Source: an uncultured Agrococcus sp. (GTDB lineage: Bacteria; Actinomycetota; Actinomycetes; Actinomycetales; Microbacteriaceae). Taken from it: 62,980 nucleotides of DNA. The number at the start of each line of letters is the position of its first letter. The first letter of the stretch is position 1. The position numbers and the translations under genes are program-made. Positions 20,312 through 28,390 of this stretch are shown here, one piece after another. Under the pieces are notes generated by a model that worked only from the letters and a program-made list of their open reading frames with translations, did not search any database and was not told the origin of the DNA. The DNA is taken from assembly GCF_945915485.1 (NCBI RefSeq), contig NZ_CAMEFJ010000007.1:1-62980 (forward strand), read 5' to 3'.

Positions 20312-21118
20312 GTGATCATCCTCGGAGCCACGCCCATCGGCAACCTCGGCGACGCGAGCGAGCGGCTCCGCGAAGCTCTGTCGAGTACACCGGTTGTAGC
20401 GGCGGAGGACACCCGTGTGACGGTGAAGCTCATGCGCGCGCTCGGCGTCGATGCGCATCCCGAGCTCGTCGCGCTGCACGACCACAACGAACGCGAGCTG
20501 GCAGCTTCGCTCGTTGCGCGGGCTGCGGATGAGGACATCCTCGTGCTGACGGATGCGGGGATGCCGACGGTCTCCGACCCCGGCTTCGTCGTTGTCAGGG
20601 AGGCGATCGACGCGGGCGTCGACGTTACGTGCCTGCCGGGCCCGAGTGCCGTGCTGACGGCTCTCGCACTCAGCGGGCTGCCCACCGACAGGTTCGCGTT
20701 CGACGGTTTTGTTCCCAGGAAGCCGGGCAGCCGTACGAGCTACTTCGAATCGTTGCGCACCGAGCAGCGTACGGTTGTGCTGTTCGAGTCGCCCCATCGC
20801 ATCGCGCAAACCCTGCGATCCATCGCCGACTCGCTGCCGGAGCGACGCATCGCGGTCTGCCGTGAACTCACGAAGCGATTCGAGGAGGTCCGGCGCGGGA
20901 CCGCCATCGAACTCACGGCGTGGGCGGAGGCCGGCGTGAAGGGGGAGATCGTCGTCGTGATCGCTCCCGGTGACGTGCAGAACGTAACGTTCGAAGCCGC
21001 GTGCGAGATGGTGAGGGCCATGCAGCAGCAAGGAACCCGCCTGAAGGACGCTGCCGCGGAAGTCTCCGACGTAACAGGGCACAGCAAGCGCGACCTGTAC
21101 ACGGCTGCGCTCTCGTAG
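20312..21118 (+). CDS. rsmI: 16S rRNA (cytidine(1402)-2'-O)-methyltransferase
   Basis: A 268-residue SAM enzyme that 2'-O-methylates C1402 in the decoding centre of 16S rRNA. The N-terminus (V/M)IILGATPIGNLGDAS is the family signature and fixes GTG 20312 as the start. EDTRVTVKLM near 33, LTDAGMPTVSDPG near 80 and FESPHRIAQTL near 155 are conserved. No clear ribosome site precedes the start, consistent with a leaderless message. Ten bases separate it from metG. Confidence 0.94.
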   Translation: MIILGATPIGNLGDASERLREALSSTPVVAAEDTRVTVKLMRALGVDAHPELVALHDHNERELAASLVARAADEDILVLTDAGMPTVSDPGFVVVREAIDAGVDVTCLPGPSAVLTALALSGLPTDRFAFDGFVPRKPGSRTSYFESLRTEQRTVVLFESPHRIAQTLRSIADSLPERRIAVCRELTKRFEEVRRGTAIELTAWAEAGVKGEIVVVIAPGDVQNVTFEAACEMVRAMQQQGTRLKDAAAEVSDVTGHSKRDLYTAALS

Positions 21119-21128
21119 GATTGCATCT

Positions 21129-22661
21129 ATGGGTTTTTACGTCACCACGCCGATCTTCTACGTCAACGACGTTCCGCACATCGGCCACGCATACAACATC
21201 GTCGCCGCCGACACCCTGGCACGGTGGCACCGAATGCGCGGAGACGACACCTGGATGCTCACCGGCACCGATGAACACGGTCAGAAGATCCTGCGCACCG
21301 CGATGGCCAACAGCGTTTCCCCGACGGAGTGGACCGACAAGCTGGTCGAGAACGCGTGGAAACCGAACCTCGAAGTGCTGAATGTCGCCAACGACGATTT
21401 CATCCGAACGACGGAGGACCGTCACCGCGTCGGCGTGCAGAAGTTCCTGCAGCGCCTGTATGACGCCGGCTTCATCTATCACGGCGAATTCGAAGCCGAG
21501 TACTGCGTCGGCTGTGAGGAGTACAAGACCCCCGGCGACCTCGTCGACGGCGTCGGCGAATACGAGGGCCAGAGTGTCTGCGCCATCCACTCGCGCCCTA
21601 CCGAAACCGTCAAGGAAGCCAACTACTTCTTCAAGCTCAGCGAGTTCCAGGATCGCCTGCTGGAGCTATACGACACACGGCCCGACTACGTCCAGCCTGC
21701 CAGTGTGCGCAACGAGCTGCGGTCGTTCGTCGCGCAGGGCCTCAACGACCTGTCGATCTCCCGGTCGACGTTCGACTGGGGCATCAAAGTGCCGTGGGAC
21801 GACTCGCACGTCGTCTACGTGTGGTTCGAAGCGCTCATGAACTACATCACCGCGATCGGGTACGGCGTCGATGACGAGCAGTTCGAGCGTCGCTGGCCCG
21901 GTAACCACATCGTCGGGAAGGACATCGCCAGATTCCACGCGGTCATCTGGCCGGCGATGCAGATGGCGGCCGGCATCGAGATCTCGGAGCGCGTCTACGG
22001 GCACGGATGGCTGCTCGTCGGCGGTGAGAAGATGTCGAAGTCGAAGGCCACCGGGATTGAGCCGAAGCAGATCACCGAGGTGTTCGGCATCGATGCCTTC
22101 CGCTACTACTTCATGTCGGCGATTCACTTCGGATCGGACGGATCGTTCTCGTGGGAGGACCTCGACTCGCGATACCACGCGGAACTCGCCAACGGACTCG
22201 GCAACCTCGCCAGCCGCGTCATCGCGATGGTCAACAAGTACTTCGGTGGCGAAATCCCGCAGGTGCCCTCCGAGGATGCGCTCGCGGAGCTGTTCCGCAG
22301 TGAAACGGACCGCGCGAACTCGTCGATCGACGAGTTCCAGATCCACGACGCCGTTGACGCTGCGTTCTCGATCGTCGACCGCCTCAACGGATACATCACC
22401 GAGACGACACCCTGGCAACTCGCGAAGGACGAGTCGAAGCGCGACAGGCTCGCGGAAGTGCTCGCGACCAACGTTCGCGGTCTCGGAACGGCCGCGATCC
22501 TTCTGGCTCCCGTCATGCCGGAGAGCGCGCAGAAGCTGTGGCGGGGTATCGGCGGCGCTGACGAGGTCACCGACCAGCGCATCCAGAACGCGCACGAGTG
22601 GGAAGTCCCGGCTCGCGTCGACGAACTCTCGCCGCTCTTCCCGCGCATCGAGCAGAACTGA
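21129..22661 (+). CDS. metG: Methionyl-tRNA synthetase
   Basis: A 510-residue class I synthetase that charges tRNA-Met. The HIGH motif is in VPHIGHAYN near residue 19 and KMSKS in GGEKMSKSKATG near 301. YCVGCEEYK near 121 is the zinc-knuckle remnant with a single CxxC. It lacks the C-terminal dimerisation domain, as is usual for actinobacterial short forms. The start follows the rsmI stop by 10 bases. Confidence 0.96.
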   Translation: MGFYVTTPIFYVNDVPHIGHAYNIVAADTLARWHRMRGDDTWMLTGTDEHGQKILRTAMANSVSPTEWTDKLVENAWKPNLEVLNVANDDFIRTTEDRHRVGVQKFLQRLYDAGFIYHGEFEAEYCVGCEEYKTPGDLVDGVGEYEGQSVCAIHSRPTETVKEANYFFKLSEFQDRLLELYDTRPDYVQPASVRNELRSFVAQGLNDLSISRSTFDWGIKVPWDDSHVVYVWFEALMNYITAIGYGVDDEQFERRWPGNHIVGKDIARFHAVIWPAMQMAAGIEISERVYGHGWLLVGGEKMSKSKATGIEPKQITEVFGIDAFRYYFMSAIHFGSDGSFSWEDLDSRYHAELANGLGNLASRVIAMVNKYFGGEIPQVPSEDALAELFRSETDRANSSIDEFQIHDAVDAAFSIVDRLNGYITETTPWQLAKDESKRDRLAEVLATNVRGLGTAAILLAPVMPESAQKLWRGIGGADEVTDQRIQNAHEWEVPARVDELSPLFPRIEQN

Positions 22662-22820
22662 TGGGCTGACACGGTGCCTTGCTCCGTGTAGTACCTGGTC
22701 AACGGGGTCGAGAGCGACCGGTCGCCATCCGCAACACCGAGCAGCTGAGTGCGAGCCCCACAGCGAACCCGCGCTCACACTGACGGTGGGGTCCCCTTTT
22801 TCGGGTAGCCGAGTTCTAGC

Positions 22821-23156
22821 TCACGCGCGTTGCTGACTGATGAACTCCGCACCCCACACATCCATTGCACTCACCAGCGCTTCGAGGGATCGGCCCCGTG
22901 CGGTGAGGTCGTACTCGACCCGCGGCGGCACTTCCGAATAGACCGTGCGTCGTACGATGCCGTCCTCCTCGAGCTCGCGCAACTGCCGCGTCAACGTCTT
23001 CGTGTTCGCCAAGGGGACGAGTCGGCCGAGTTCGTTGAAGCGCCGTGTGCCACCGAGGAGATGCTTGATCAGCGTGAGCTTCCACGTCCCGCCCAGCACC
23101 GACACCGCCACCTCGACAGGGCAGACTTCCATTGCTCGCGACACGGGCAGACGCAT
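22821..23156 (-). CDS. HxlR family transcriptional regulator
   Basis: A 111-residue winged-helix protein. ATG 23156 is preferred because GAGGGG precedes it and CPVEVAVSVLGGTWKLTLIKHLLGGTRRFNEL, the canonical HxlR opening, follows. TLTRQLRELEEDGIVRRTVY is the recognition and wing region. It is divergent from a quinone-reductase-like gene and probably controls it through the dyad at 23169. The Cys near residue 11 is the usual redox-sensing position in this family. Confidence 0.88.
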   Translation of the reverse strand: MRLPVSRAMEVCPVEVAVSVLGGTWKLTLIKHLLGGTRRFNELGRLVPLANTKTLTRQLRELEEDGIVRRTVYSEVPPRVEYDLTARGRSLEALVSAMDVWGAEFISQQRA

Positions 23157-23168
23157 AACCCCTCCTAG

Positions 23169-23182
23169 GGACAAAAATGTCC
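23169..23182. promoter_or_regulatory. Small dyad between HxlR and quinone reductase-like gene
   Basis: GGACA-AAAA-TGTCC is an exact inverted repeat, flanked by CTA on the left and by GTACTAG on the right. It lies in the 65-base divergent gap, close to both starts. A role as the HxlR operator is inferred from position and symmetry. Confidence 0.55.
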
Positions 23183-23221
23183 GTACTAGCAAAATCTACC
23201 CTAAGTCGAGACCATCGAAGC

Positions 23222-24037
23222 ATGCACAACATCGACACCCCCGCTTCGACGGTCCTCTGGATCAGTGCCCACCCCGAACCATCGTCCCTGAACGGCAGTC
23301 TGCGTCGCGACGCCATCGAACACCTCTGCCAGGCAGGGCACACCGTTATCGAATCGGACCTTTACGCGATGGGTTGGGATCCTGTGGTTCGGGCTCAAGA
23401 CGGCGGACACCATGCCGACACCAGCCCGAACGTGTTCCGTGTCGGCGCCGACACCCGAGACAGCTACGTCTCTGGCACCCAACCAGCTGAGATTGCCAAT
23501 GAGCAGGCGAAGCTCCGCCGTGCAGACGCGGTCGTCGTACAGTTTCCGCTGTGGTGGTATGGGATGCCGGCCATCCTCAAGGGATGGTTCGATCGCGTGC
23601 TCGTCAACGGCTTTGCGTTCGGCACCGACCCCGACACCGGTCGGCGACTTCGCTTCGAGCAAGGCCCGTTCGCCGGCAAACGGGCGCTCGTGGTCACCAC
23701 GCTCGGCGACCGGCCGCACTCCATCGGTCCCCGAGGAAAATCCGGTGAATTGCACGAACTGCTCTTCGGCCTTCTCCATGGCACTTTCGCCTACACCGGG
23801 ATGAGCGTGCTCCCACCCTGGGCGCTGCCCAGCGCCGACCGCATCACCGACTACTCGCAAGCACGAGATGACCTCCGTTGGCGCCTTGATGGACTCTTCA
23901 CCGACGAACCGATTCCGTACCGACCGCAATTTACCGGCGACTACACCTCAGAGTGGGAGCTCGAACCGCATGTCCGCCCCGGCGAGCATGGTGTGCGCGT
24001 GCACATACAGAACCCGGCATCTCCCATATCTTGCTGA
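23222..24037 (+). CDS. NAD(P)H dehydrogenase (quinone) family flavoprotein
   Basis: About 271 residues from ATG 23222; a frame opening at 23177 would begin inside the operator. The flavodoxin-like fold is indicated by VLWISAHPEPSSLNGSL near residue 10, LYAMGWDPVV near 45, VVQFPLWWYGMPAILKGWFDRVL near 108 and KRALVVTTLGD near 153, as in NQO1/KefF-type quinone reductases. Two-electron reduction of quinones or electrophiles with FAD or FMN is the family role. It is divergent from HxlR, suggesting electrophile-induced expression. Confidence 0.88.
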   Translation: MHNIDTPASTVLWISAHPEPSSLNGSLRRDAIEHLCQAGHTVIESDLYAMGWDPVVRAQDGGHHADTSPNVFRVGADTRDSYVSGTQPAEIANEQAKLRRADAVVVQFPLWWYGMPAILKGWFDRVLVNGFAFGTDPDTGRRLRFEQGPFAGKRALVVTTLGDRPHSIGPRGKSGELHELLFGLLHGTFAYTGMSVLPPWALPSADRITDYSQARDDLRWRLDGLFTDEPIPYRPQFTGDYTSEWELEPHVRPGEHGVRVHIQNPASPISC

Positions 24038-24165
24038 GCGTCGGAGACAAACGCTAGACGGTCTGACGCAGGTTCGGGGCCGAAGAATCGATCGGGCCCT
24101 GGAGCGTATCCCGCGTGCTGACCAAGTCAGCGATCTGGGAGTCATAGTCGTGCAAGTGCTCCACT

Positions 24166-24651
24166 GTGCTCATCAAGATCACCGAACCCGCAGCGGGCCC
24201 GCTCGCCCTCGATGTCGTGCGGCACGAGCGGCACCTGCCGCGGGTGAAGCATGTCGGCGAAGTCAGCAAGACGCTTCTCCTGCGTCAGGCCGTAGAGCGG
24301 GGATTCGACGACGCAGCCTTCGAGGACTCATCTGGCAGGTTGACTGAGGCCACGATCTGGAATCTAGCGTTCTGGGACGGCGAATCCGTGATCTGGCCAG
24401 AAGCCGAATATCTGCCCGGCGTGACCAGGCAGATCCTCGTCCGTCGTCTGCGGGATAGGGGAGTACCGCAGACGACCCGAGCTGTCCGCCCTGCCGACAT
24501 GAGTGATCGTCTGTCGGCCGTGGTGATGAACTCCTGGACACCCGCAATTCCCGTCTCAGAGATTGGAGGACAGCCGACGGTCATAGACTCGACGTTCGCG
24601 AAGCTCCTGTGCGAAGCGTATGCGGAGGAGAGCCGAGCGCGACTGACTTGA
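24166..24651 (+). pseudogene. Class IV aminotransferase-like remnant (N-terminal domain missing)
   Basis: The 161-residue frame matches only the C-terminal part of the BCAT/aminodeoxychorismate-lyase fold. PRVKHVGEV carries the probable PLP lysine, RLTEATIWNLAFWDGESVIWP is the cofactor-phosphate and substrate region, and VVMNSWTPAIPV is near the end. Full-length relatives have about 100 more N-terminal residues, and no match was found in any frame of the preceding 130 bases. No ribosome site precedes GTG 24166. It is most likely a decaying gene. Confidence 0.7.
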
Positions 24652-24717
24652 TTATGCGGGCGCAAGTACGACTACTTGTGCGCACCCGTGGCGCTCTTAA
24701 CTCGGTGTAGTGCGGTC

Positions 24718-25056
24718 TCAGGCGTCGATGATGATCGTGACCGTGGCCCGGATCTGTCGAAGCACGGCGGGGCCGACGTTGCCGATTCTTGCGCTCACCC
24801 GCGTAGTAGCGACGGACCGAATGTGCTGACACTGCGCAGTCGAAACACCGCTGAGCCCGTTGTGACCATCGGGCTCGACAAGGATCTCGGAGCCGCTGTC
24901 GCGAATCGTGCGCGAGAGGGGAACCACCTGGACGACGTTCGGGCCACCAAGGAGGATCCGCTCAGCGGTGATGACGACAGCAGGCCTACGCAGACCCGCC
25001 TCTGCACCCGCGGGTGCGCCGAGGTCGAGGGCGACGACGTCACCCGGCGTCAGCAT
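24718..25056 (-). CDS. MazF/PemK-like mRNA interferase toxin
   Basis: A 112-residue toxin. Start ATG 25056 gives MLTPGDVVALDLG, the usual MazF opening. GLRRPAVVITAERI near residue 21 and VVQVVPLSRT near 40 form the SH3-like barrel core, and GVSTAQCQHIRSV near 73 holds the family Ser/Gln and His segment. The family cuts single-stranded mRNA at short motifs. It overlaps the antitoxin gene by 17 bases, so the two are translationally coupled with the antitoxin first. Confidence 0.87.
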   Translation of the reverse strand: MLTPGDVVALDLGAPAGAEAGLRRPAVVITAERILLGGPNVVQVVPLSRTIRDSGSEILVEPDGHNGLSGVSTAQCQHIRSVATTRVSARIGNVGPAVLRQIRATVTIIIDA

Positions 25057-25237
25057 CGAGCCAGGCAAGCTCGTCGTCCCGCAGGGGTGCGGAAAGGTCG
25101 TGCCCGATGGTTTCCTGCTCCAGCAGCCGTGCACCGCGGGATACGGTGTCGGTCAAGGATTCACCACGCCGGGTCGCCAGATCATTGAGGATGTCGCGCG
25201 TGGCGCGGCTGACCCGGATTGTAGTTGTATCACTCAT
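25040..25237 (-). CDS. Ribbon-helix-helix antitoxin (MazE/CopG-like)
   Basis: A 65-residue protein. The N-terminal half is a ribbon-helix-helix DNA-binding domain (TTIRVSRATRDILNDLATRRGESLTDTVSRG), and the acidic tail (PLRDDELAWLDADAG) is the expected toxin-wrapping segment. It lies upstream of and overlapping the toxin gene. A 20-base dyad stands 17 bases before its start, consistent with autoregulation. Confidence 0.87.
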   Translation of the reverse strand: MSDTTTIRVSRATRDILNDLATRRGESLTDTVSRGARLLEQETIGHDLSAPLRDDELAWLDADAG

Positions 25238-25254
25238 GTTTCCAGGCTAGCGGA

Positions 25255-25274
25255 TGTAGACTATCTAGTCTACA
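25255..25274. promoter_or_regulatory. Toxin-antitoxin operator dyad
   Basis: TGTAGACTA-TC-TAGTCTACA is a perfect inverted repeat with 9-base arms. It lies immediately upstream of the antitoxin start on the minus strand, where an antitoxin dimer would cover the promoter. Binding by the antitoxin is inferred. Confidence 0.75.
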
Positions 25275-25359
25275 CGGCTGTCTCACCGTCACAGACGTGG
25301 GCTGAGAACTGTAGCGGCAAGCCGATCAGGACCGCACTGCTTTACGGGCGAACGCGGAA

Positions 25360-25878
25360 CTACTCGACGGGCTCGGCGGGTAGTTCGGTCTCGTACTGCT
25401 CGCCGTCTTCCTCGACATTGGTGAGGAAGAGCTGCAGCGCTCCTTCGACCTCGAGCGGCTCATCCCAGGTCACGGTCCAGACGTGCGGGCGCAGGTCCAT
25501 CGTGCACGTGGCTTCTTCATCCGCCGCTTCGAACTCGATCTCAACCTGCTCGCCATCGGTCCAGGCGTCGATCGCGGTAGGCACGCAATCCGTTGACCCA
25601 GAGCCCACGACGACGATCTGCAACGTCTCGCCGACTTCGAGCCAGCGGACGTCCGCGGGTTCTTCCGTCTCGAGCGCGTCTTCGCCGACGAGATCGTCTG
25701 CTTCAACGGGGGTAGCCCACTGACCTTCTGGCTCGGTCGGTTCCTCAGTAGCGGTGGGTTCGGGGCTAACCGTTTCCGTCTCCGTTTCGGTTGGAGCGTC
25801 TTCCCCTCCGCCGTTAGCGCCGCAACCGGCCAGGACGATTGCGGCGATGGCTGCAATCGGAATCGCTGCTCTACGCAT
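25360..25878 (-). CDS. Secreted lipoprotein, unknown function
   Basis: A 172-residue lipoprotein with signal IPIAAIAAIVLAGC and lipobox LAGC (Cys at about residue 19). A Thr/Glu/Pro-rich linker (about 30-55) follows. The compact C-terminal domain (about 75-160) contains GETLQIVVVGSGSTDCVP and a second Cys in CTMDLRPHVWTVTW, likely a disulfide pair in an extracellular beta domain. Start ATG 25878 follows GGAGCACACC. No family name was recognised. Confidence 0.8.
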   Translation of the reverse strand: MRRAAIPIAAIAAIVLAGCGANGGGEDAPTETETETVSPEPTATEEPTEPEGQWATPVEADDLVGEDALETEEPADVRWLEVGETLQIVVVGSGSTDCVPTAIDAWTDGEQVEIEFEAADEEATCTMDLRPHVWTVTWDEPLEVEGALQLFLTNVEEDGEQYETELPAEPVE

Positions 25879-26027
25879 GGTGTGCTCCTTTCGTCGGTGC
25901 TGCCCAGTCGAACATTTCGCGAGCGGTGGGTCAACGCCCTTGACGCGTCTTTGATGGGATGCACAGGCCATGCTTCGCCGATGCCATGGTTCACGCCGCA
26001 CGCGGTCAGCGACGTACACTTGAGTCC

Positions 26028-26963
26028 ATGCTCGATCGTCCCTTGCCGCTCCCCATCGGCCCCGAATCGACCCAAATGCCGGGAGGGGAATACGTGCGTG
26101 AGCGAGAAGACGAGGGCGCTCGAAACCGGAAGCGACCGGAGATCCCCGAGCCTCTCGGCGTCCCCATCTACGACAACCACGCGCACATGGAGATTCAGGA
26201 CGGCGAGCCCTTCGGCTACGATGTCGCGCTCGAATGGGCAGCGCGCGCCGGTGTTGTAGGTGTTGTGCAGGTCGGGGGCGACGTTGAATCCAGCCGCTGG
26301 TCAGCGCAACTCGCGGAACAGGAACCCGCCGTGCTCGCAGCAGTTGCGATCCACCCCAACGAAGCACCCGGATACTCCGCCGCCGGAACGCTTGACGACG
26401 CGGTCGCCGTCATCGACGAGTTGGCAGAACAGGAGCGCGTACGTGCCGTAGGGGAAACCGGTCTCGACTTCTTCCGCACGGAGGGCGAGCCCGGTATCCG
26501 GGCCCAGTACGAGTCGTTCGAGGCGCACATCGACATTGCGAAACGACACGGCATCGCCATGCAGATCCACGACCGGGACGCCCACGATGCCGTCGTGGAG
26601 ACGCTCTTGCGCGTCGGAGCCCCCGAGCGCACCGTCTTCCACTGCTTTTCCGGCGATGAGGAGCTCGCAGCGCTGGCGAACGAGCACGGCTGGTACCTCT
26701 CGTTCGCGGGCACGGTTACGTTCAAGAATGCGAAGAACGTGCAGAGGGCGCTGCAGATTGTCGACGACCGTCTGATACTCGTGGAGACGGATGCGCCGTT
26801 TCTGACTCCCGTGCCGTACCGTGGTCGCCCCAACAGTCCGTATCTGACGCCCTACACGGTCAGGAACATGGCGGAGCAGCTGGGTCGTGCGGCGGACGAA
26901 CTCGCACAGCTCACCGCGCAGAACACGTTGCGGGTCTACGGCGACTGGAACAGCAATGGCTGA
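26028..26963 (+). CDS. tatD: TatD family metal-dependent hydrolase (DNase)
   Basis: About 311 residues. The metal site begins at IYDNHAHMEI (HxH), with GETGLDFF near 122, QIHDRDAHDA near 160, FHCFSGDEE near 183 and LVETDAPFLTP near 235. TatD enzymes are 3'-5' exonucleases or DNases active in repair. ATG 26028 is chosen because TACACT at 26015-26020 reads as a -10 element whose start point would fall at the ATG, implying a leaderless message. The gene overlaps rsmA by eight bases. Confidence 0.9.
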   Translation: MLDRPLPLPIGPESTQMPGGEYVREREDEGARNRKRPEIPEPLGVPIYDNHAHMEIQDGEPFGYDVALEWAARAGVVGVVQVGGDVESSRWSAQLAEQEPAVLAAVAIHPNEAPGYSAAGTLDDAVAVIDELAEQERVRAVGETGLDFFRTEGEPGIRAQYESFEAHIDIAKRHGIAMQIHDRDAHDAVVETLLRVGAPERTVFHCFSGDEELAALANEHGWYLSFAGTVTFKNAKNVQRALQIVDDRLILVETDAPFLTPVPYRGRPNSPYLTPYTVRNMAEQLGRAADELAQLTAQNTLRVYGDWNSNG

Positions 26964-27801
26964 TTCGCTCCTGGGGCCTGCCGAGATCCGACGGCTCGCG
27001 GACGAACTCGAGGTGAGCCCGACGAAGAAGTGGGGTCAGAACTTCCTGCTCGATGCCAACACGGTACGTCGTATCGTCCGAGTCGCCGATGTCGCGGGAC
27101 AGCGAGTCGTAGAAGTGGGGCCGGGACTGGGCTCTTTGACACTGGGGCTGACCGAAGCGGGATGCGATGTCGTAGCAGTGGAGATCGATCCGCGACTCGC
27201 CGCGCGCCTCCAGCAGACCGTCGCCGAACGCCAGCAAGATGCACGACTCGAGGTGCTGCACGCCGACGCCATGACGGTGCGCGAGCTGCCGTTCGAGCCG
27301 CAGGCGCTCGTAGCGAACCTGCCGTACAACGTCTCCGTCCCCGTGCTGATCCATCTGTTCGAGACATTCCCCACGATCACGAGGGCACTCGTCATGGTCC
27401 AGGCGGAGGTTGGGCACCGTATAGCCGCGAAGCCGGGCAGCAAAATCTACGGGTCCCCGAGTGTGAAAGCCGCGTGGTGGGGCACGTGGGCGGTCGAAGC
27501 AGAGGTTTCGCGGCAGGTGTTCTGGCCTGTGCCCAACGTCGACAGCGTGCTCGTGGGATTCAGGCCGGGAGAACTCCCGGGCGACGATGCACTGAGGCGG
27601 CAGACGTTCGCGGTCGTCGACGCAGCGTTCGGGCAGCGCAGGAAGATGCTGCGCGGTGCCCTGAGCGGGATCTTCGGGTCGAGCGAGGCAGCATCCGCCG
27701 CCATCGCAGCAGCAGAAGTCGACCCCACAATGCGAGGCGAATCGCTTACGCTGGAACCGTTCATTCGAATCGCAGAGCAGATCGGCGAGCAGAAGGAGTA
27801 G
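26956..27801 (+). CDS. rsmA: 16S rRNA dimethyladenosine transferase
   Basis: A 281-residue SAM-dependent enzyme (KsgA) that dimethylates A1518 and A1519 of 16S rRNA. KKWGQNFLLD near residue 24, VVEVGPGLGSLTLGLTEAG (motif I) near 52 and the catalytic NLPYNVS near 122 are present. ATG 26956 lies within the tatD end and is the only start giving the family N-terminus. Order tatD-rsmA-(DUF4287)-ispE is close to the standard actinobacterial arrangement. Confidence 0.95.
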   Translation: MADSLLGPAEIRRLADELEVSPTKKWGQNFLLDANTVRRIVRVADVAGQRVVEVGPGLGSLTLGLTEAGCDVVAVEIDPRLAARLQQTVAERQQDARLEVLHADAMTVRELPFEPQALVANLPYNVSVPVLIHLFETFPTITRALVMVQAEVGHRIAAKPGSKIYGSPSVKAAWWGTWAVEAEVSRQVFWPVPNVDSVLVGFRPGELPGDDALRRQTFAVVDAAFGQRRKMLRGALSGIFGSSEAASAAIAAAEVDPTMRGESLTLEPFIRIAEQIGEQKE

Positions 27802-27804
27802 ATC

Positions 27805-28332
27805 GTGGCGAAGTCGGCACGAGAGCAAGTCGGCGGCGATGCCGTCAAAGCCGCCACCGGAAAGACCCATGACGAGTGGAACAGCGTCCTGATCGACGCC
27901 GGGGCCAAAGCATGGAAACATAAGCAGATCGCAGACCACCTCATAGAAGAGCACGGTGTCGACGGCTGGTGGGCCCAGGGCATCACGGTGGATTTCGAGC
28001 AGAACGTGCAGGGCCGGCTACCGGGCCAGCGCCCCGACGGGACGTTCGAATGCTCGGTTCGTCGCACACTGCCGGGTGACCAACGAGCAGCACTCGAGCG
28101 CGCGGCATCGGCGGTCGCAGAGCGCTACGGGGAGCCGCGCGCGAAGAGCATGACGCTCAAGACGCCGAACGTACGGTTCGTGAGCGAGGACGGCATCCGT
28201 GTCGTCGTCGACGCGCAACCGTCGCGACCAACTGGAACTCCAGTCGGCATAACCGTTATGAAACTGCCCGATCAAGGAGCCTACGCGGCAGCGAAGGAGT
28301 GGGCAGCAGCCACGCTCGACGCACTCAAGTGA
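27805..28332 (+). CDS. DUF4287-domain protein
   Basis: A 175-residue protein beginning three bases after rsmA. Residues about 10-70 match DUF4287 (VKAATGKTHDEWNSVL, KQIADHLIEEHGVDGWWAQG). The C-terminal half resembles the SRPBCC/START-like domain often fused to it (MTLKTPNVRFVSEDGIRVVV). GTG 27805 follows AAGGAGTAGATC. The molecular role is unknown. It is an insertion between rsmA and ispE. Confidence 0.8.
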   Translation: MAKSAREQVGGDAVKAATGKTHDEWNSVLIDAGAKAWKHKQIADHLIEEHGVDGWWAQGITVDFEQNVQGRLPGQRPDGTFECSVRRTLPGDQRAALERAASAVAERYGEPRAKSMTLKTPNVRFVSEDGIRVVVDAQPSRPTGTPVGITVMKLPDQGAYAAAKEWAAATLDALK

Positions 28333-28390
28333 GTCCGTCGTTCTCAGCGCGCGTTCATCCGAGCCCTCAACGCCCACTAAGTTGGAGTGT

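Noticed and set aside
20273-21082. N-terminal extension of the mannosyltransferase frame
   Set aside because: The part before GTG 20272 reads antisense through rsmI and has no PMT similarity.
22785-22803. GGGGTCCCC followed by T5 after metG as terminator
   Set aside because: The self-complementary core is only four bases per arm with a one-base centre, which cannot form a stable loop.
24658-24687. Possible hairpin GGGCGCAAGTA / TACTTGTGCGCACCC
   Set aside because: Arms pair only with a bulge and are short; not strong enough to call a terminator.
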